From Erythroxylum novogranatense (lineage: Eukaryota > Streptophyta > Magnoliopsida > Malpighiales > Erythroxylaceae), in the NCBI GenBank assembly GCA_029891385.1, contig CM057233.1, positions 53,026,063 to 53,090,062 of the forward strand: a stretch of DNA of 64,000 nucleotides, in the 5' to 3' direction. Of this stretch, positions 1 to 10,244 are shown in pieces; the first letter of the stretch is position 1, and every line of letters starts with the position of its first letter. The notes under the pieces were generated by a model. It did not search any database. It worked only from the letters and a program-made list of their open reading frames with translations, and had not been told where the DNA came from. A program made the translations under genes and the position numbers.

Positions 1-1848
1 ATTTCTTAATCTCTCCACAAACAATTTATGGGTTTTAGTATTAGATTGGAAATGATTAAGTGAGTCAAAGTAAGGGTATTGGTGGAGGGAAAATGAACTA
101 GATGTTTTACTGAACATGTTTCAGTGATGTGATGATATCTTGGTCTATGGTATTCCAATTAAGGTGATACTTGATTCGTTATGAACTAGAGAAAGAGGTC
201 TATCATTGTGATAAAGATTGAGAGTTTGAATTTTGATTTACGGGATTGCAAGTATCGAAAGAGAGTCCATTATAGTTTCTAATGTGACCAAAGAGTTACG
301 TTGTAACTAGCGGAGTATGATTAGAGTTTGAGTGAGTGAAATTGAATTAAAGGGAATGCTATTGACCTAGTGAATAGTGAATTTTGGTTGTAAAGTGAGC
401 GATAGCCGAATTGGGTTTAGTGCCGGTAGAATCATGAACATGCATCATACAAGTTTGAATTAAAGACATGTGCATTATTGAATATCTTTAATCGAGCACC
501 TAGTGATGAGAAATTGTTTGATTGTTTTAGAGGCTCCGCTGGATCGTCGGACCACGGATATTGCTGGGACTTCCAGCAGAGCTTCGGAAGTTACTGGTGA
601 GTAACCTAGTTGGTTCCTCACTTTTAAGTGATTATATGTGCTGTGAATATGTATAAATTAAGTGTAAAGGTGAGTGATATACATGTGAAGTGAATGAGCT
701 AAATGCGATAAGTGTTAGTGATTGTACCAAGTGTGATCTACATAAATGTGAATTCATGTGAATGAGAATCGGTGTATATAATTGTGAATAAGAGCTCTGA
801 TTGTGACAAGTGAGTGAAGTGAGATAAATGTGCTAGTATTTGTGTGGGTGGCGATGCCTAGCATGATATGAGCGGTAAAATTTACCGTTGTGACTAGAAC
901 ACGATGATTCGAGCTTTGAGCTCGATTATCGATGAGAGGGCCTAGAGCCAAATCGGCAATAGTGTATACCCGAGGGCTCTCCTATTTGCCTAAATTGTGA
1001 TCATTGTGAAAAGGAATAGTGCATACCCGAGGGCTCTCCTATCCCTAAAGTGAGTGGGCGTAGTGCATACCACGAGGGCTCTCCTACTTGCCAAAATGTG
1101 AATATAAATGCTCACCACAACAATGTCATAACAAGAGACTTTGCATACATATGCATCTGAGTGTATAGTGTGATGGAGAATGCGAGTGACATACTAAAAA
1201 TGTGGATTGATATGTGATATTGTAATTGTGTAAATTGTGAAGTGTAATGTGAGAATTATGTGACGGTGTAAAGTGCGCATTGTGATATTATGTGTGATAT
1301 AATATAATGTAAATTGTGAATAGTGTTTATAAAGCGTTAAAGTGTAATTTGAGATATAGTATATGTATATGCATGTGTTGGATGAACCATCAATGATGGT
1401 TTCTCATTGAGTTCGCAAACTCACCCAACATTGCAATATATTTTTCAGAGACGGCGTCGGTAGAACTCTAGCTCCGGGATAGACGTTTACGCAGTGAGTG
1501 TTCGTGATCGTGGGACGGCGATGGATCATAGGTCGGTCACCGGGGTGACTTCTTTTAGGGAACATTGTTTTGGGATGACTTAGTATAGACGTTTGTATCG
1601 GTTTCCTTTTGAGATGTATTTAGCTTTGTAGGGAACCGATAGATCGTCTATATTTTGGGATTGATGTTATAAATGAATGATTATTATGGTTTTAAATTTC
1701 AGTGATTTTCATATTGTGGAATTTAGTGTATTGATGCCATGCGAGTGTTTAGAGATTGTTTTCGTAGTAGCACTTCCTTATCGTGGGATATGCGTCGGAA
1801 CGACCCACGGGCGTCCCAATGTGTACCCTGCGGTGAGGGGGCGCTACA
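1..1848 (+). repeat. G1 5' LTR, left part missing
   Basis: This matches 8394-10244 of the downstream LTR nearly base for base with small indels, so the window begins about halfway through the LTR. It ends in GCGCTACA directly before the primer site. It contains the candidate leader exon 2 (531-596), the candidate donor GTGAGT at 597, the conserved stem pair ACCATCAATGATGGT / GAGTTCGCAAACTC (about 1385-1422) and the candidate acceptor TTTTTCAG ending at 1448. Confidence 0.92.
961..1086 (+). repeat. Three short direct repeats in the G1 LTR
   Basis: A unit of about 25 bp (AGTGCATACCCGAGGGCTCT core, then CCTA) occurs at 961-985, about 1018-1042 and 1062-1086, separated by unrelated spacers of 20-30 bp. 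The same three units are present in the 3' LTR near 9350-9480. They follow a palindromic GAGCTTTGAGCTCGA segment at about 910-925. In the leader model they would lie in intron 2. Role unknown. Confidence 0.8.
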
Positions 1849-1853
1849 TTAGG

Positions 1854-1865
1854 TGGTATCAGAGC
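1854..1865 (+). other. G1 primer-binding site, tRNA-Met type
   Basis: TGGTATCAGAGC starts 5 bases after the LTR end and matches the 3' end of plant initiator tRNA-Met, the usual primer of Ty3/gypsy and Ty1/copia elements. The same 12-mer marks the primer site of G2, G3 and G4. Confidence 0.92.
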
Positions 1866-1999
1866 ATGGTTTGGCATCTTTGGGCATAGTGTGTTTTAGG
1901 CCCAATTTCAAAGTCTGGCGCGTAATTGATCGAATTCTTATGTGTTGTAGGTCATCCGTTCTTGGGGATCAAGTGGATTAACCAGCTAACCTAGGATCC

Positions 2000-3075
2000 G
2001 TGGGAGCTAGTAGAGAGTCCCCTATGCCTCATTCTGATGAGTTACCTCCCAGAGTTCCCGTGAGACGGGAGCGGAGGTTCGATAAATTGCGCAAGCAGGG
2101 AGCGGTTGACTTCTATGGCAGTACCGACCCTGCGGAGGCTGAGGGATGGTTAGAGAGGACTGAGAGAGTCCTGGATCAGATGAGTTGTGATGCAGAGGAG
2201 CGTTTTGACTATCTTGATGTCATTGCTTGAGGTCCGCTTACCGTTGGTGGAAGACTGTTCGGCGGTTCTTCCGTGCCCTTTATTGACTTGGGATGATTTC
2301 TGCGGGCATTCGAGATAATTTCATGCCCAAGGATTATCTAGAGATGAAGATGCAGAATTTCTTGAGTGAGACGAAGCGTATGTCGGTGGCGATTATGAGG
2401 TTCAGATTTAATGAGTTAGTGGGATATGCCTCTTACGTGGTCGCCTGTAGTCCGACGGATGCGGAAGTTTGAGGTGGACTCAATTTTGAGATCCGTTCCT
2501 GCCAGCCGAGCGGATATGGATTCCTTTATTCACTTGAGGCACCGCAGTGAGAGTTGAGCAGCTTCTGAGACAGAGACGAGCTGAGTCTGGTCAGGGCCCC
2601 AGTGGCAAAAGACCGAGCGGTAGTCAGGGCAGTGAGAGTAGAGGATCTAGTAAGCGCCAAGCCAGGACTTTCAGGTCGTCTGGCAGAGGCAGGCAGGCCA
2701 GATTTAGGCAGAGAGGCAGATTTTCTCAGTCTGGTTTCAGTGGCGGCCGTAGTGGTGCTAGAGGCTCGGGACAGAGTATCCCGCTGTGTGAGTTCTGCGA
2801 GAGGAGGCATAGTGGAGAGTGCTGGAGGGCTACTGGAGCTTGTCTCAAGTGTGGTTCAATGGACCACCAGCTCCGAGAGTGTCCTTTCACTGTGGAGGCC
2901 CAGTCTGCTATGACGGGTAGATCTGGCAGTGCGACCACGGTGCAGCAGAGCCGTGGAGGTGGATCAGGGTTCAGAGGCCGAGGCAGAGGCCGAGGCCGAG
3001 CAGAGGGATCAGTGGTGAGATCTGAGGGACAGAGCAGCGGGCAGCGGGCAGCGGTCCCAGGCCAGAGTCTATGCT
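2000..3075 (+). pseudogene. G1 gag, broken
   Basis: The gag capsid/nucleocapsid region. An open stretch at 2000-2230 carries the gag motif AEGWLERTERVLDQM; coding then continues in other frames to about 2546. A second open stretch from 2547 is rich in Gly, Arg and Ser and ends with a CCHC zinc knuckle, CLKCGSMDHQLREC, at about 2841-2882 (C-X2-C-X4-H-X4-C), which binds element RNA. At least one frame change and a TGA at about 2228 separate the halves. The start at 2000 is the first ATG after the primer site that keeps the gag frame. Non-functional as it stands. Confidence 0.82.
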
Positions 3076-3399
3076 ATGACTCGGCAGGAGGCTCAGGAGT
3101 CTCCAGATGTTGTTGCGGGTATGCTTCTAATTTCTGGTTTTGAAGCATATGCATTGATGGATCCTGGATCCACTCATTCATTTATTGCACCGCATGTGGC
3201 ATGTAGATTACATTGTGATAAAGAGAGATTGCAGTGTGGGCTAGAGGTGAGTACACCTCTAGGTAGTACGACAGTGTTGGGAGAGGTCTGTAAGGGATGT
3301 GTGATAGTGATTGATCAGGCAGAGTTGAGTGCAGATCTCATAGTGCTATCCTCGAGAGATTGATGTGATCCTAGGTATGGATAACTACGCCCATAGAGT
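3076..3399 (+). pseudogene. G1 aspartic protease, broken
   Basis: Retropepsin-like protease that would cut the polyprotein. The catalytic loop reads ALMDPGSTHSF, the plant gypsy form in which P may follow the catalytic Asp. The flap region follows. Near 3355-3395 the frame slips: a stop at 3361 is followed in another frame by DVILGMD, which normally continues the protease. The DPG loop looks intact but the protein would end early. Confidence 0.8.
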
Positions 3400-4231
3400 G
3401 TGATGGATTGTTATACCAAGGAGGTTGTGTTGGAATCTCCTGGTCAGCCGAGAGTTGTTTTTCGAGGTATTAGTCAGGCAGTGCCAGCTAGGATGATTTC
3501 TTTTATGAGTGCCCTGAGATTGATGCAGAGAGGATGTGAGGCCTATTTGGCCCATGTGATCGATTCTAGAGTTGAGCAGAGATTAGAGGATGTCCCTGTG
3601 ATCAGGGAGTTTCCGGATGTGTTCCCCGATGAGTTACCGGGTTTGCCGCCGGATCGGGAGACAGAGTTTGGGATAGACCTCGTTCCAGGTACCGCTCCTA
3701 TATCTATTCCTCCATATAGGATGGCACCGGTGGAACTGAGGGAGCTTAAGGCTCAGTTGCAGGAGTTATTAGATAAGGGGTTCATTAGACCCAGTGTTTC
3801 GCCTTGGGGAGCTCCAGTGTTGTTTGTGAAGAAGAAAGATGGGACATTGAGGTTGTGTATCGATTATAGGCAGCTTAATCGGGTTACTGTCAAGAATAAG
3901 TACCCACTGCCTAGGATCGATGATTTATTTGATCCATTTGGCAGGAGCTCGAGTGTTTACTAAGTTAGACTTGAAATCAGGGTATTATCAGTTGAGGATA
4001 GCGGAGGCCGATGTGCCTAAGAGTGCGTTCAGGAGTAGGTATGGGCATTTCGAGTTCTTAGTGATGCCGTTTGGGTCGACTAATGCCCCGGCAACCTTCA
4101 TGGCCTTGATGAATAAGGTCTTTCAGCCCTACCTTGATCGGTTTGTGATTGTGTTTATTAACGATATCCTAGTGTATTCGAGGTCCGAGAGAGAGCATGC
4201 GAGCATCCGAGGATCAGATTGCAGATTATGA
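3400..4231 (+). pseudogene. G1 reverse transcriptase, frameshifted, catalytic site altered
   Basis: RT fingers and palm. The first open stretch (3400-3963) holds the usual gypsy RT entry motifs [15 protein letters not shown] and [18 protein letters not shown] frameshift near 3940 moves the coding to 3920-4231, with [27 protein letters not shown] and the catalytic box. That box reads FINDIL where the family has FIDDIL, so one of the two metal-binding aspartates is Asn (codon AAC near 4160). Another frame change at about 4205 joins the next open stretch. Confidence 0.88.
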
Positions 4232-5355
4232 GAGAGAGGCAGTTGTATGCCAAATTTGCGAAATGTGAATTCTGGCTTGATGAGGTGGTGTTCCTAGGAC
4301 ACATAGTGTCCGGTGAGGGTATCCGAGTGGATCCTCACAAGATTGAGGTAGTGCAGAGTTGGGAGGTTCCGAGGAACGTGTCAGAGTTGAGGAGTTTCCT
4401 CGGACTAGCAGGATATTACCGGAGGTTTGTCGAGGGGTTCTCAGTGATCTCGGCCCCTTTGACGAAACTTCTGAGGAAGAGTGTGGTTTTCCGATGGACA
4501 GATGAGTGTCAGAGGAGCTTTGAGGAGCTCAGGCAGCGTTTGACTACGGCACCAGTGTTGGCGTTGCCATCAGGGTCCGGAGGATATGTGGTATTCAGTG
4601 ATGCGTCGCAGCAAGGTTTGGGTTGTGTGCTGATGCAGCATGGTAGAGTGATAGCGTATGCCTCGAGACAGTTGAGGTCTCATGAGAGGAATTACCCAGT
4701 GCATGATTTAGAGTTGGCTGCAGTTGTGTTTGCCCTGAAGATCTGGAGACATTACTTGTATGGGGAGATGTTCCAGATCTTCACGGATCATAAAAGCTTG
4801 AGGTATCTGTTGAGTCAACGAGAGTTGAATCTGAGACAGAGGAGATGGACTGAGTTGTTGAAGGATTACGACTGCACTATTGAGTACCACCCAGGGAAGG
4901 CCAATGTGGTGGCCGATGCCTTGAGTAGGAGATCGCATGGTAGTGTAGCTCAGATTCAGGTGTCGAGGTTGCCGTGCCTAGTTCAGTTGAGAGCACTTAA
5001 TGTGCAGATGGATTTGGCTCAGGATGGAGCCTTGACAGCTACTCTGAGATTGAGACCGATGTTGCAGGATCGGATCCGGGCAGTTCAGGATCAGGACCCA
5101 GTGTTAGTGAGATTGATGGATAGAGTCAGAGCAGGGTTGACTGCTGAATTTGAGTTGAGAGATGGGACTCTTTGGATGGGTCAGAGATTGTGTGTGCCTA
5201 ATGTGGGTGAGCTGAGACAAGAGATTTTAGAGGAGGCGCATGTAGTCGCTTATGCGATGCACCCTGGAGTCACCAAGATGTATAATACTCTCAAGTTGCA
5301 TTTTTGGTGGCCAGGTATGAAGAGACAAGTGGCAGAGTTTGTTTTCGATGTTTGA
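4219..5355 (+). pseudogene. G1 RT thumb, RNase H and integrase N-terminus
   Basis: The longest open stretch of the window (378 codons). It contains the RT connection ([30 protein letters not shown]), RNase H with its catalytic VFSDAS and [10 protein letters not shown] and the ELNLRQRRW signature, [15 protein letters not shown] at the RNase H end, and the start of integrase with HPGVTKMY and the WWPGMK element of the HHCC zinc finger. It ends at a TGA at 5353-5355, just before the CX2C half of the zinc finger, which follows in another frame. An ATG start here is not biological; translation would come from upstream. Confidence 0.88.
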
Positions 5356-5855
5356 CGTGCGAGCAGGTTAAGGCTGAGCACCAGGCCCCAGTGGGTAAGT
5401 TGCATTCGTTGCCCATTCCGGAGTGGAAGTGGGGCGAATCACTATGGATTTTATTATGGGGTTGCTGAGGGGCCGAGGCAAAGATGATGCGATCTGGGTC
5501 ATAGTGGACCGATTGACCAAGTCGGCTCATTTCTTGCCAGTGCGAGAACAATACTCTCGATCAATTGGCTCAGAAGTATGTGATAGAGATTGTGCGACTG
5601 CATGGGGTCCCAGTGTCTATAGTGTCTGATCGGGATCCCAGATTTACTTCGAGGTTCTGGAGGAGCCTGCGCATACCGGGTTCGAGGTGAACTTTAGTCT
5701 GCGCTTCATCCTCGAACATGATGGGCGAGTGAGAGGACTATCAAGACTGCTGAGGATATCTTTGAGAGCTTATGTATTAGAGTTCAAAGGTGCTTGGGAT
5801 CAATACTTAGCTCGATTGAGTTCGCATACAATAATCGATTACAGAGCGAGATTGG
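5356..5855 (+). pseudogene. G1 integrase core, fragmented
   Basis: Integrase catalytic core in several frames. [15 protein letters not shown], then [12 protein letters not shown] (first catalytic Asp) and [16 protein letters not shown] are readable at about 5363-5540. VSDRDPRF (second catalytic Asp) lies near 5625-5650 in another frame, and an EFAYNN-like segment follows at about 5815-5840. At least three frame changes and stops in 500 bp, the most damaged part of this pol. Confidence 0.8.
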
Positions 5856-6512
5856 ATGGCACCGTATAAGGCCTTGTATGGCAGGCCATGCAGATCACCT
5901 CTTTACTGGGATGAAGAGGGTGTGAGGATGCTTGAGGGCCCCGAGCTGATCCAGGATACAGTGGATAAAGTGAGAGTGATTAGGAGTCGCATTAAGGCGG
6001 CTCAGGATAGACAGAAGAGTTATGTGGATCAGCATCGACGAGAGATAGAGTATGCTGTGGGTGATAGAGTGTTCCTTCGAGTGTCTCCTTGGAGAGGAGT
6101 TCTGAGGTTTGGCCGTAAGGGCAAGTTGAGTCCCCGTTATATCGGCCCGTATGAGATTACTGAGAGGATTGGACCATTAGCCTATAGATTGGCGTTGCCT
6201 AGTGGGATGTCCCAGTTACACGATGTTTTTCATGTGAGTATGCTCCGGAGATACCGCTCAGACCCGTCACATGTGATTCCGGCTCAAGAGATTGAGATAG
6301 CGAGTGATATGAGTTATATTGAGGAGCCGGTACAGATTATTGGATCGCGGGTCAAGCAATTGAGGAGCAGGGTGATTCCATTGGTGAAAGTCCTATGGAA
6401 GAACCATTCTTCAGAGGAGGCAACTTGGGAGACTGAGGAGCACATGAGGAGGCAGTACCATCATCTGTTCGACCAGTCAGGTATGAAATTTCGGGACGAA
6501 ATTTTCTTTTAG
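5856..6512 (+). pseudogene. G1 integrase C-terminus with chromodomain-like tail
   Basis: An open frame of 218 codons with the integrase C-terminal part (APYKALYGRPCRSPLYWDE; GPYEITERIGPLAYRLALP; LHDVFHVSMLRRY) and a tail with EEPVQI, VIPLVKVLW and EEATWETEEHMR. In Tekay-type chromoviruses this tail is a chromodomain-like module thought to steer integration into heterochromatin. The last codons (MKFRDEIFF, stop at 6510-6512) overlap the inverted motif AATTTCGGGACGAAATT, which recurs before the polypurine tract of the other gypsy elements here. Confidence 0.87.
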
Positions 6513-6522
6513 GAGGGAGAAT
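6511..6522 (+). other. G1 polypurine tract
   Basis: AGGAGGGAGAAT lies directly before the 3' LTR start TGTAGATC. This is the expected plus-strand primer. It overlaps the pol stop codon. Confidence 0.85.
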
Positions 6523-9500
6523 TGTAGATCCGTTACCGATCGATGAGCATCGTGTTATGAGTGTAGAGTTGTTAGTGCTTAATTTGTGATCGAGTGTTTT
6601 GTGGCCTCTGATTTTAGAGAGATAGATCATTTTGCACATGCATATACATAGTGACATGTATTCATGATTGTTCCGGCATTTGATAGTGATTGTGTTTGGA
6701 AAAGTGAAATTGAGATGATTTTGTGAATTGTGATTATTTAAAATGTTGAAATAATTGGGTTAATGAAATCTTACGATTATGAATTTTGGTGAAATTATTG
6801 TATTTGTATATGCTGGTAAATTTATGGTGTATTGGAAGATATATTTATAGTTGGGAGCAAGAATTAATTAAATGAAGTGTTGGAGATAGTTTGGTTATAT
6901 TGGAAAGGGGAGAACTAAATGGAGTTAGTTCAAAAGTAACTAAGTTATAGTTTATTCATTAAGAAAGTGACATGTGTACTTGGACTTTGTACCCTAGCTA
7001 GGAGTAGGTGGTCACTATTCCTTGAGGGCTTATGGGTTAAGTCTTATCCAAGCCTTCTTTATTCATTTTCTTCCAAAAACTTTTCTCTCGGAGACATAGA
7101 GCTTTCCTACCCAAATTATCTTCTAAGGGACTTTGGTGTTCTTTCTTTCTTTCACCAACCTTTCTCTACCTTTGGTGTTGTCGACTCTAAGGAGAATCCA
7201 TAAGCTGATCTTTTCGTGTGGAGTTTAGAGCTTGAAGATCTGTTTGAGTTCTCAACAGGTAAGTGTTAGAGAAACCCCCTTGCTGTTAGAGATTTATGAA
7301 ATAAAGTTGAGAGATTTCTGTCGTTTTCATGGAAAGATGTATTTCATGTGTTTGTTCATAAATCCTGGGTAGTTGGGGAGGAATAAATTCTGTTATAGTG
7401 TTAAATGAGTGGTTGAGAAAACTTTTAGTGTTCGGTGATATGATCTATATAAGTGGACATGTTCTGAAGCGAAAACCAGCTGAAAGGAAAATCAGCTGAA
7501 GGAAAATCAGCTGAAGCAAAAGCAGACGATATGGACGTGATATCGATAGATTTAGACAAAATTTCCTTCTTAAAAGTTGTAGATCTTTCTTTTCTCTATG
7601 AGATAGATGTCAAGTTTGTCCAATTTGGATATTGGAGTCAAAAGATATGATCTATATAAGTGGACATGTTCTGAAGCGAAAACCAGCTGAAAGGAAAATC
7701 AGCTGAAGCGAAAATCAGCTGAAGGAAAATCAGCTTAAGCAAAAGCAAACGATATGGACGTGATATCGATAGATTTAGACAAAATTTCCTTCTTGAAAGT
7801 TGTAGATCTTTCTTTTCTCTATGAGATAGATGTCAAGTTTGTCCAATTTGGATATTGAGTCAAAAGATATGATCTATATAAGTGGACATATTCTGAAGCG
7901 AAAACCAGTGAAAGGAAAATCAGTGAAGCGAAAATCACCAAGGAAAATCACCAAAGGAAAATCGAAGGAAGGAAAAATCAGCTGAAGCGAAAACCAGCTG
8001 AAGCGAAAACCAGCTGAAGGAAAACCAGCTGAAGCAAAAATCAGCTGAAGCGAAAATCAGCTGAAGCAAAAATCAGTGAAGCAAAAATCAGTGAAGCAAA
8101 AATCAGTGAAGCAAAACCAGTTGAAGCGAAAACCAATTGAAGCGAAAACCAGTGAAGGAAAACCAGCTGAAGCAAAAATCAGCTGAAGCGAAAATCAGCT
8201 GAAGCAAAAATCAGTTGAAGCGAAAATCAGCTGAAGCAAAAATCAGCTGAAGCAAAAATCAGCTGAAGCGAAAACCAGCTGAAGCAAAAATCAGACGGAA
8301 GGAAAACGATGCATGCATAGATCGGTGTTTTGAGGATAACTTGAGTTATAGAACTCCAAATGACCTGATTCTTGAAGCATTGGATTCTAACACATTTCTT
8401 AATCTCTCCACAAACAATTTATGGGTTTTAGTATTAGATTGGAAATGATTAAGTGAGTCAAAGTAAGGGTATTGGTGGAGGAACATGAACTAGATGTTTT
8501 ATTGAACATGTTTCGTTGATGTGATGATATCTTGGTCTATGGTATTCCAATTAAGGTGATACTTGATTCGTTATGAACTAGAGAAAGAGGTCTATCATTG
8601 TGATAAAAATTGAGAGTTTGAATTTTGATTTACGGGGTTGCAAGTATCGAAAGAGAGTCCATTATAGTTTAAATGTGACCAAAGAGTTACGTTGTAACTA
8701 GCGAGTATGATTAGAGTTTGAGTGAGTGAAATTGAATTAAAGGAATGCTATTGACCTAGTGAATAGTGAATTTTGGTTGTAAAGTGAGCGATAGCGAATT
8801 GGGTTTAGTGCCGTAGAATCATGAACATGCATCATACAAGTTTGAATTAAAGACATGTGCATTATTGAATATCTTTAATTGAGCACCTAGTGATGAGAAA
8901 TTGTTTGATTGTTTTAGAGGCTCCGTTGGATCGTCGGACCACGGATATTGCTGGGACTTCAGCAAGAGCTCGGAAGTTACTGGTGAGTAACCTAGTTGGT
9001 TCCTCGACTTTTAAGTGATTATATGTCTGTGAATATGTATAAATTAAGTGTAAAGGTGAGTGATATACATGTGAAGTGAATGAGCTAAATGCGATAAGTG
9101 TTAGTGATTGTACCAAGTGTGATCTACATAAATGTGAATTCATGTGAATGAGAATCAGTGTATATAATTGTGAATAAGAGCTCTGATTGTGACAAGTGAG
9201 TGAAGTGAGATAAATGTGCTAGTGACCTGTGTAAGGTGAGCGCATGCCTAGCATGATATGAGCGGTAAAATTTACCGTTGTGACTAGAGCACAGTGATTC
9301 AGAGCTTTGAGCTCGATTATCAGTGAGAGGGCCTAGAGCCAAATCGGCAGTAGTGTATACCCAGAGGGCTCTCCTATTTGCCTAAATTGTGATCATTGTG
9401 AAAAGGAATAGTGCATACCCAGAGGGCTCTCCTATCCCTAAAGTGAGTGGGCAGTAGTGCATACCCTGAGGGCTCTCCTACTTGCCAAAAATGTGAATAT

Positions 9501-10244
9501 AAATGCTCAGTCACAACAATGTCATAACAAGAGACTTTGCATACATATGCATCTGAGTGTATAGTTTGATGGAGAATGCGAGTGACATACTAAAATGTGG
9601 ATTGATATGTGATATTGTAATTGTGTAAATTGTGAAGTGTAATGTGAGAATTATGTGACAGTGTAAAGTGCGCATTGTGATATTGCGTGTGATATAATAT
9701 AATGTGTAAATTGTGAATAGTGTTTATAAAGCGTTAAAGTGTAATTTGAGATATAGTATATGTATATGCATGTGTTGGATGAACCATCAATGATGGTTTC
9801 TCATTGAGTTCGCAAACTCACCCAACATTGCAATATATTTTTCAGGACAGCGTCGGTAGGACTCTAGCTCCCGGGATAGACATTTCTGCAGTGAGTGTTC
9901 GTGATCAGGGACAGCGATGGATCATAGGTCGGTCAGCTGGGGTGACTTCTTTTGGGAACATTGTTTTGGGATGACTTAGTATAGACGTTTGTATCGCTTT
10001 CCTTTTGAGATGTATTTAGCCTGTAGGGAACTGATAGACTGGTCTATATTTTGGGATTGATGTTATAAATGAATGATTATTATGGTTTTAAATTTCAGTG
10101 ATTTTCATATTGTGGAATTTAGTGTATTGATGCCATGCGAGTGTTTAGAGATTATTTTCGTAGTAGCACTTCCTTATCGTGGGATATGCGTCGGAACGAC
10201 CCACGGGCGTCCCAATGTGTACCCTGCGGTGAGGGGGCGCTACA
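6523..10244 (+). repeat. G1 3' LTR, 3722 bp
   Basis: Starts TGTAG and ends CTACA. Its right half repeats positions 1-1848. Candidate leader signals: donor CAG|GTAAGT at 7259; middle exon 8918-8982 bounded by TTTTAG and GTGAGT; acceptor TTTTTCAG ending at 9845. Intron 1 of this model holds the minisatellite (7437-8320) and the conserved box GACCTGATTCTTGAAGCATT at about 8364. The small open frames in it (for example 10073-10369) also occur in the 5' copy and are not genes. Confidence 0.92.
7437..8320 (+). repeat. Minisatellite in the G1 LTR
   Basis: Two levels of repetition. Three units of about 207-222 bp start at 7437, 7644 and 7866 with GATATGATCTATATAAGTGG. Within and after them is an array of 16 bp units of the type AGCTGAAGCGAAAATC (variants with ACC, GGAA, GCAA), densest at 7970-8300. 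The CAGCTG core is a palindrome. The array lies where other LTRs of this window carry GC-rich palindromes. Confidence 0.9.

Larger units (their letters stand above)
1..10244 (+). mobile_element. G1: Ty3/gypsy element, Tekay-like chromovirus, 5' end outside window
   Basis: A plus-strand LTR retrotransposon with a partial 5' LTR, a tRNA-Met type primer site, gag, protease, RT, RNase H, integrase with a C-terminal chromodomain-like tail, a polypurine tract and a complete 3' LTR. The domain order (integrase after RNase H) is that of Ty3/gypsy. The integrase tail, with its EEPVQI and IPLVKVLW motifs, is typical of plant Tekay/Del chromoviruses. The reading frame changes several times and contains stops, so this copy cannot make its own proteins. 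The LTR ends are TGTAG and CTACA. The base pairs after the 3' LTR are GCCAC; the matching left flank lies outside the window, so the target duplication cannot be checked. Confidence 0.9.

Noticed and set aside
7970..8300. Regular 16 bp repeats that might suggest a CRISPR array
   Set aside because: Units are contiguous with no unique spacers and lie inside a plant LTR.
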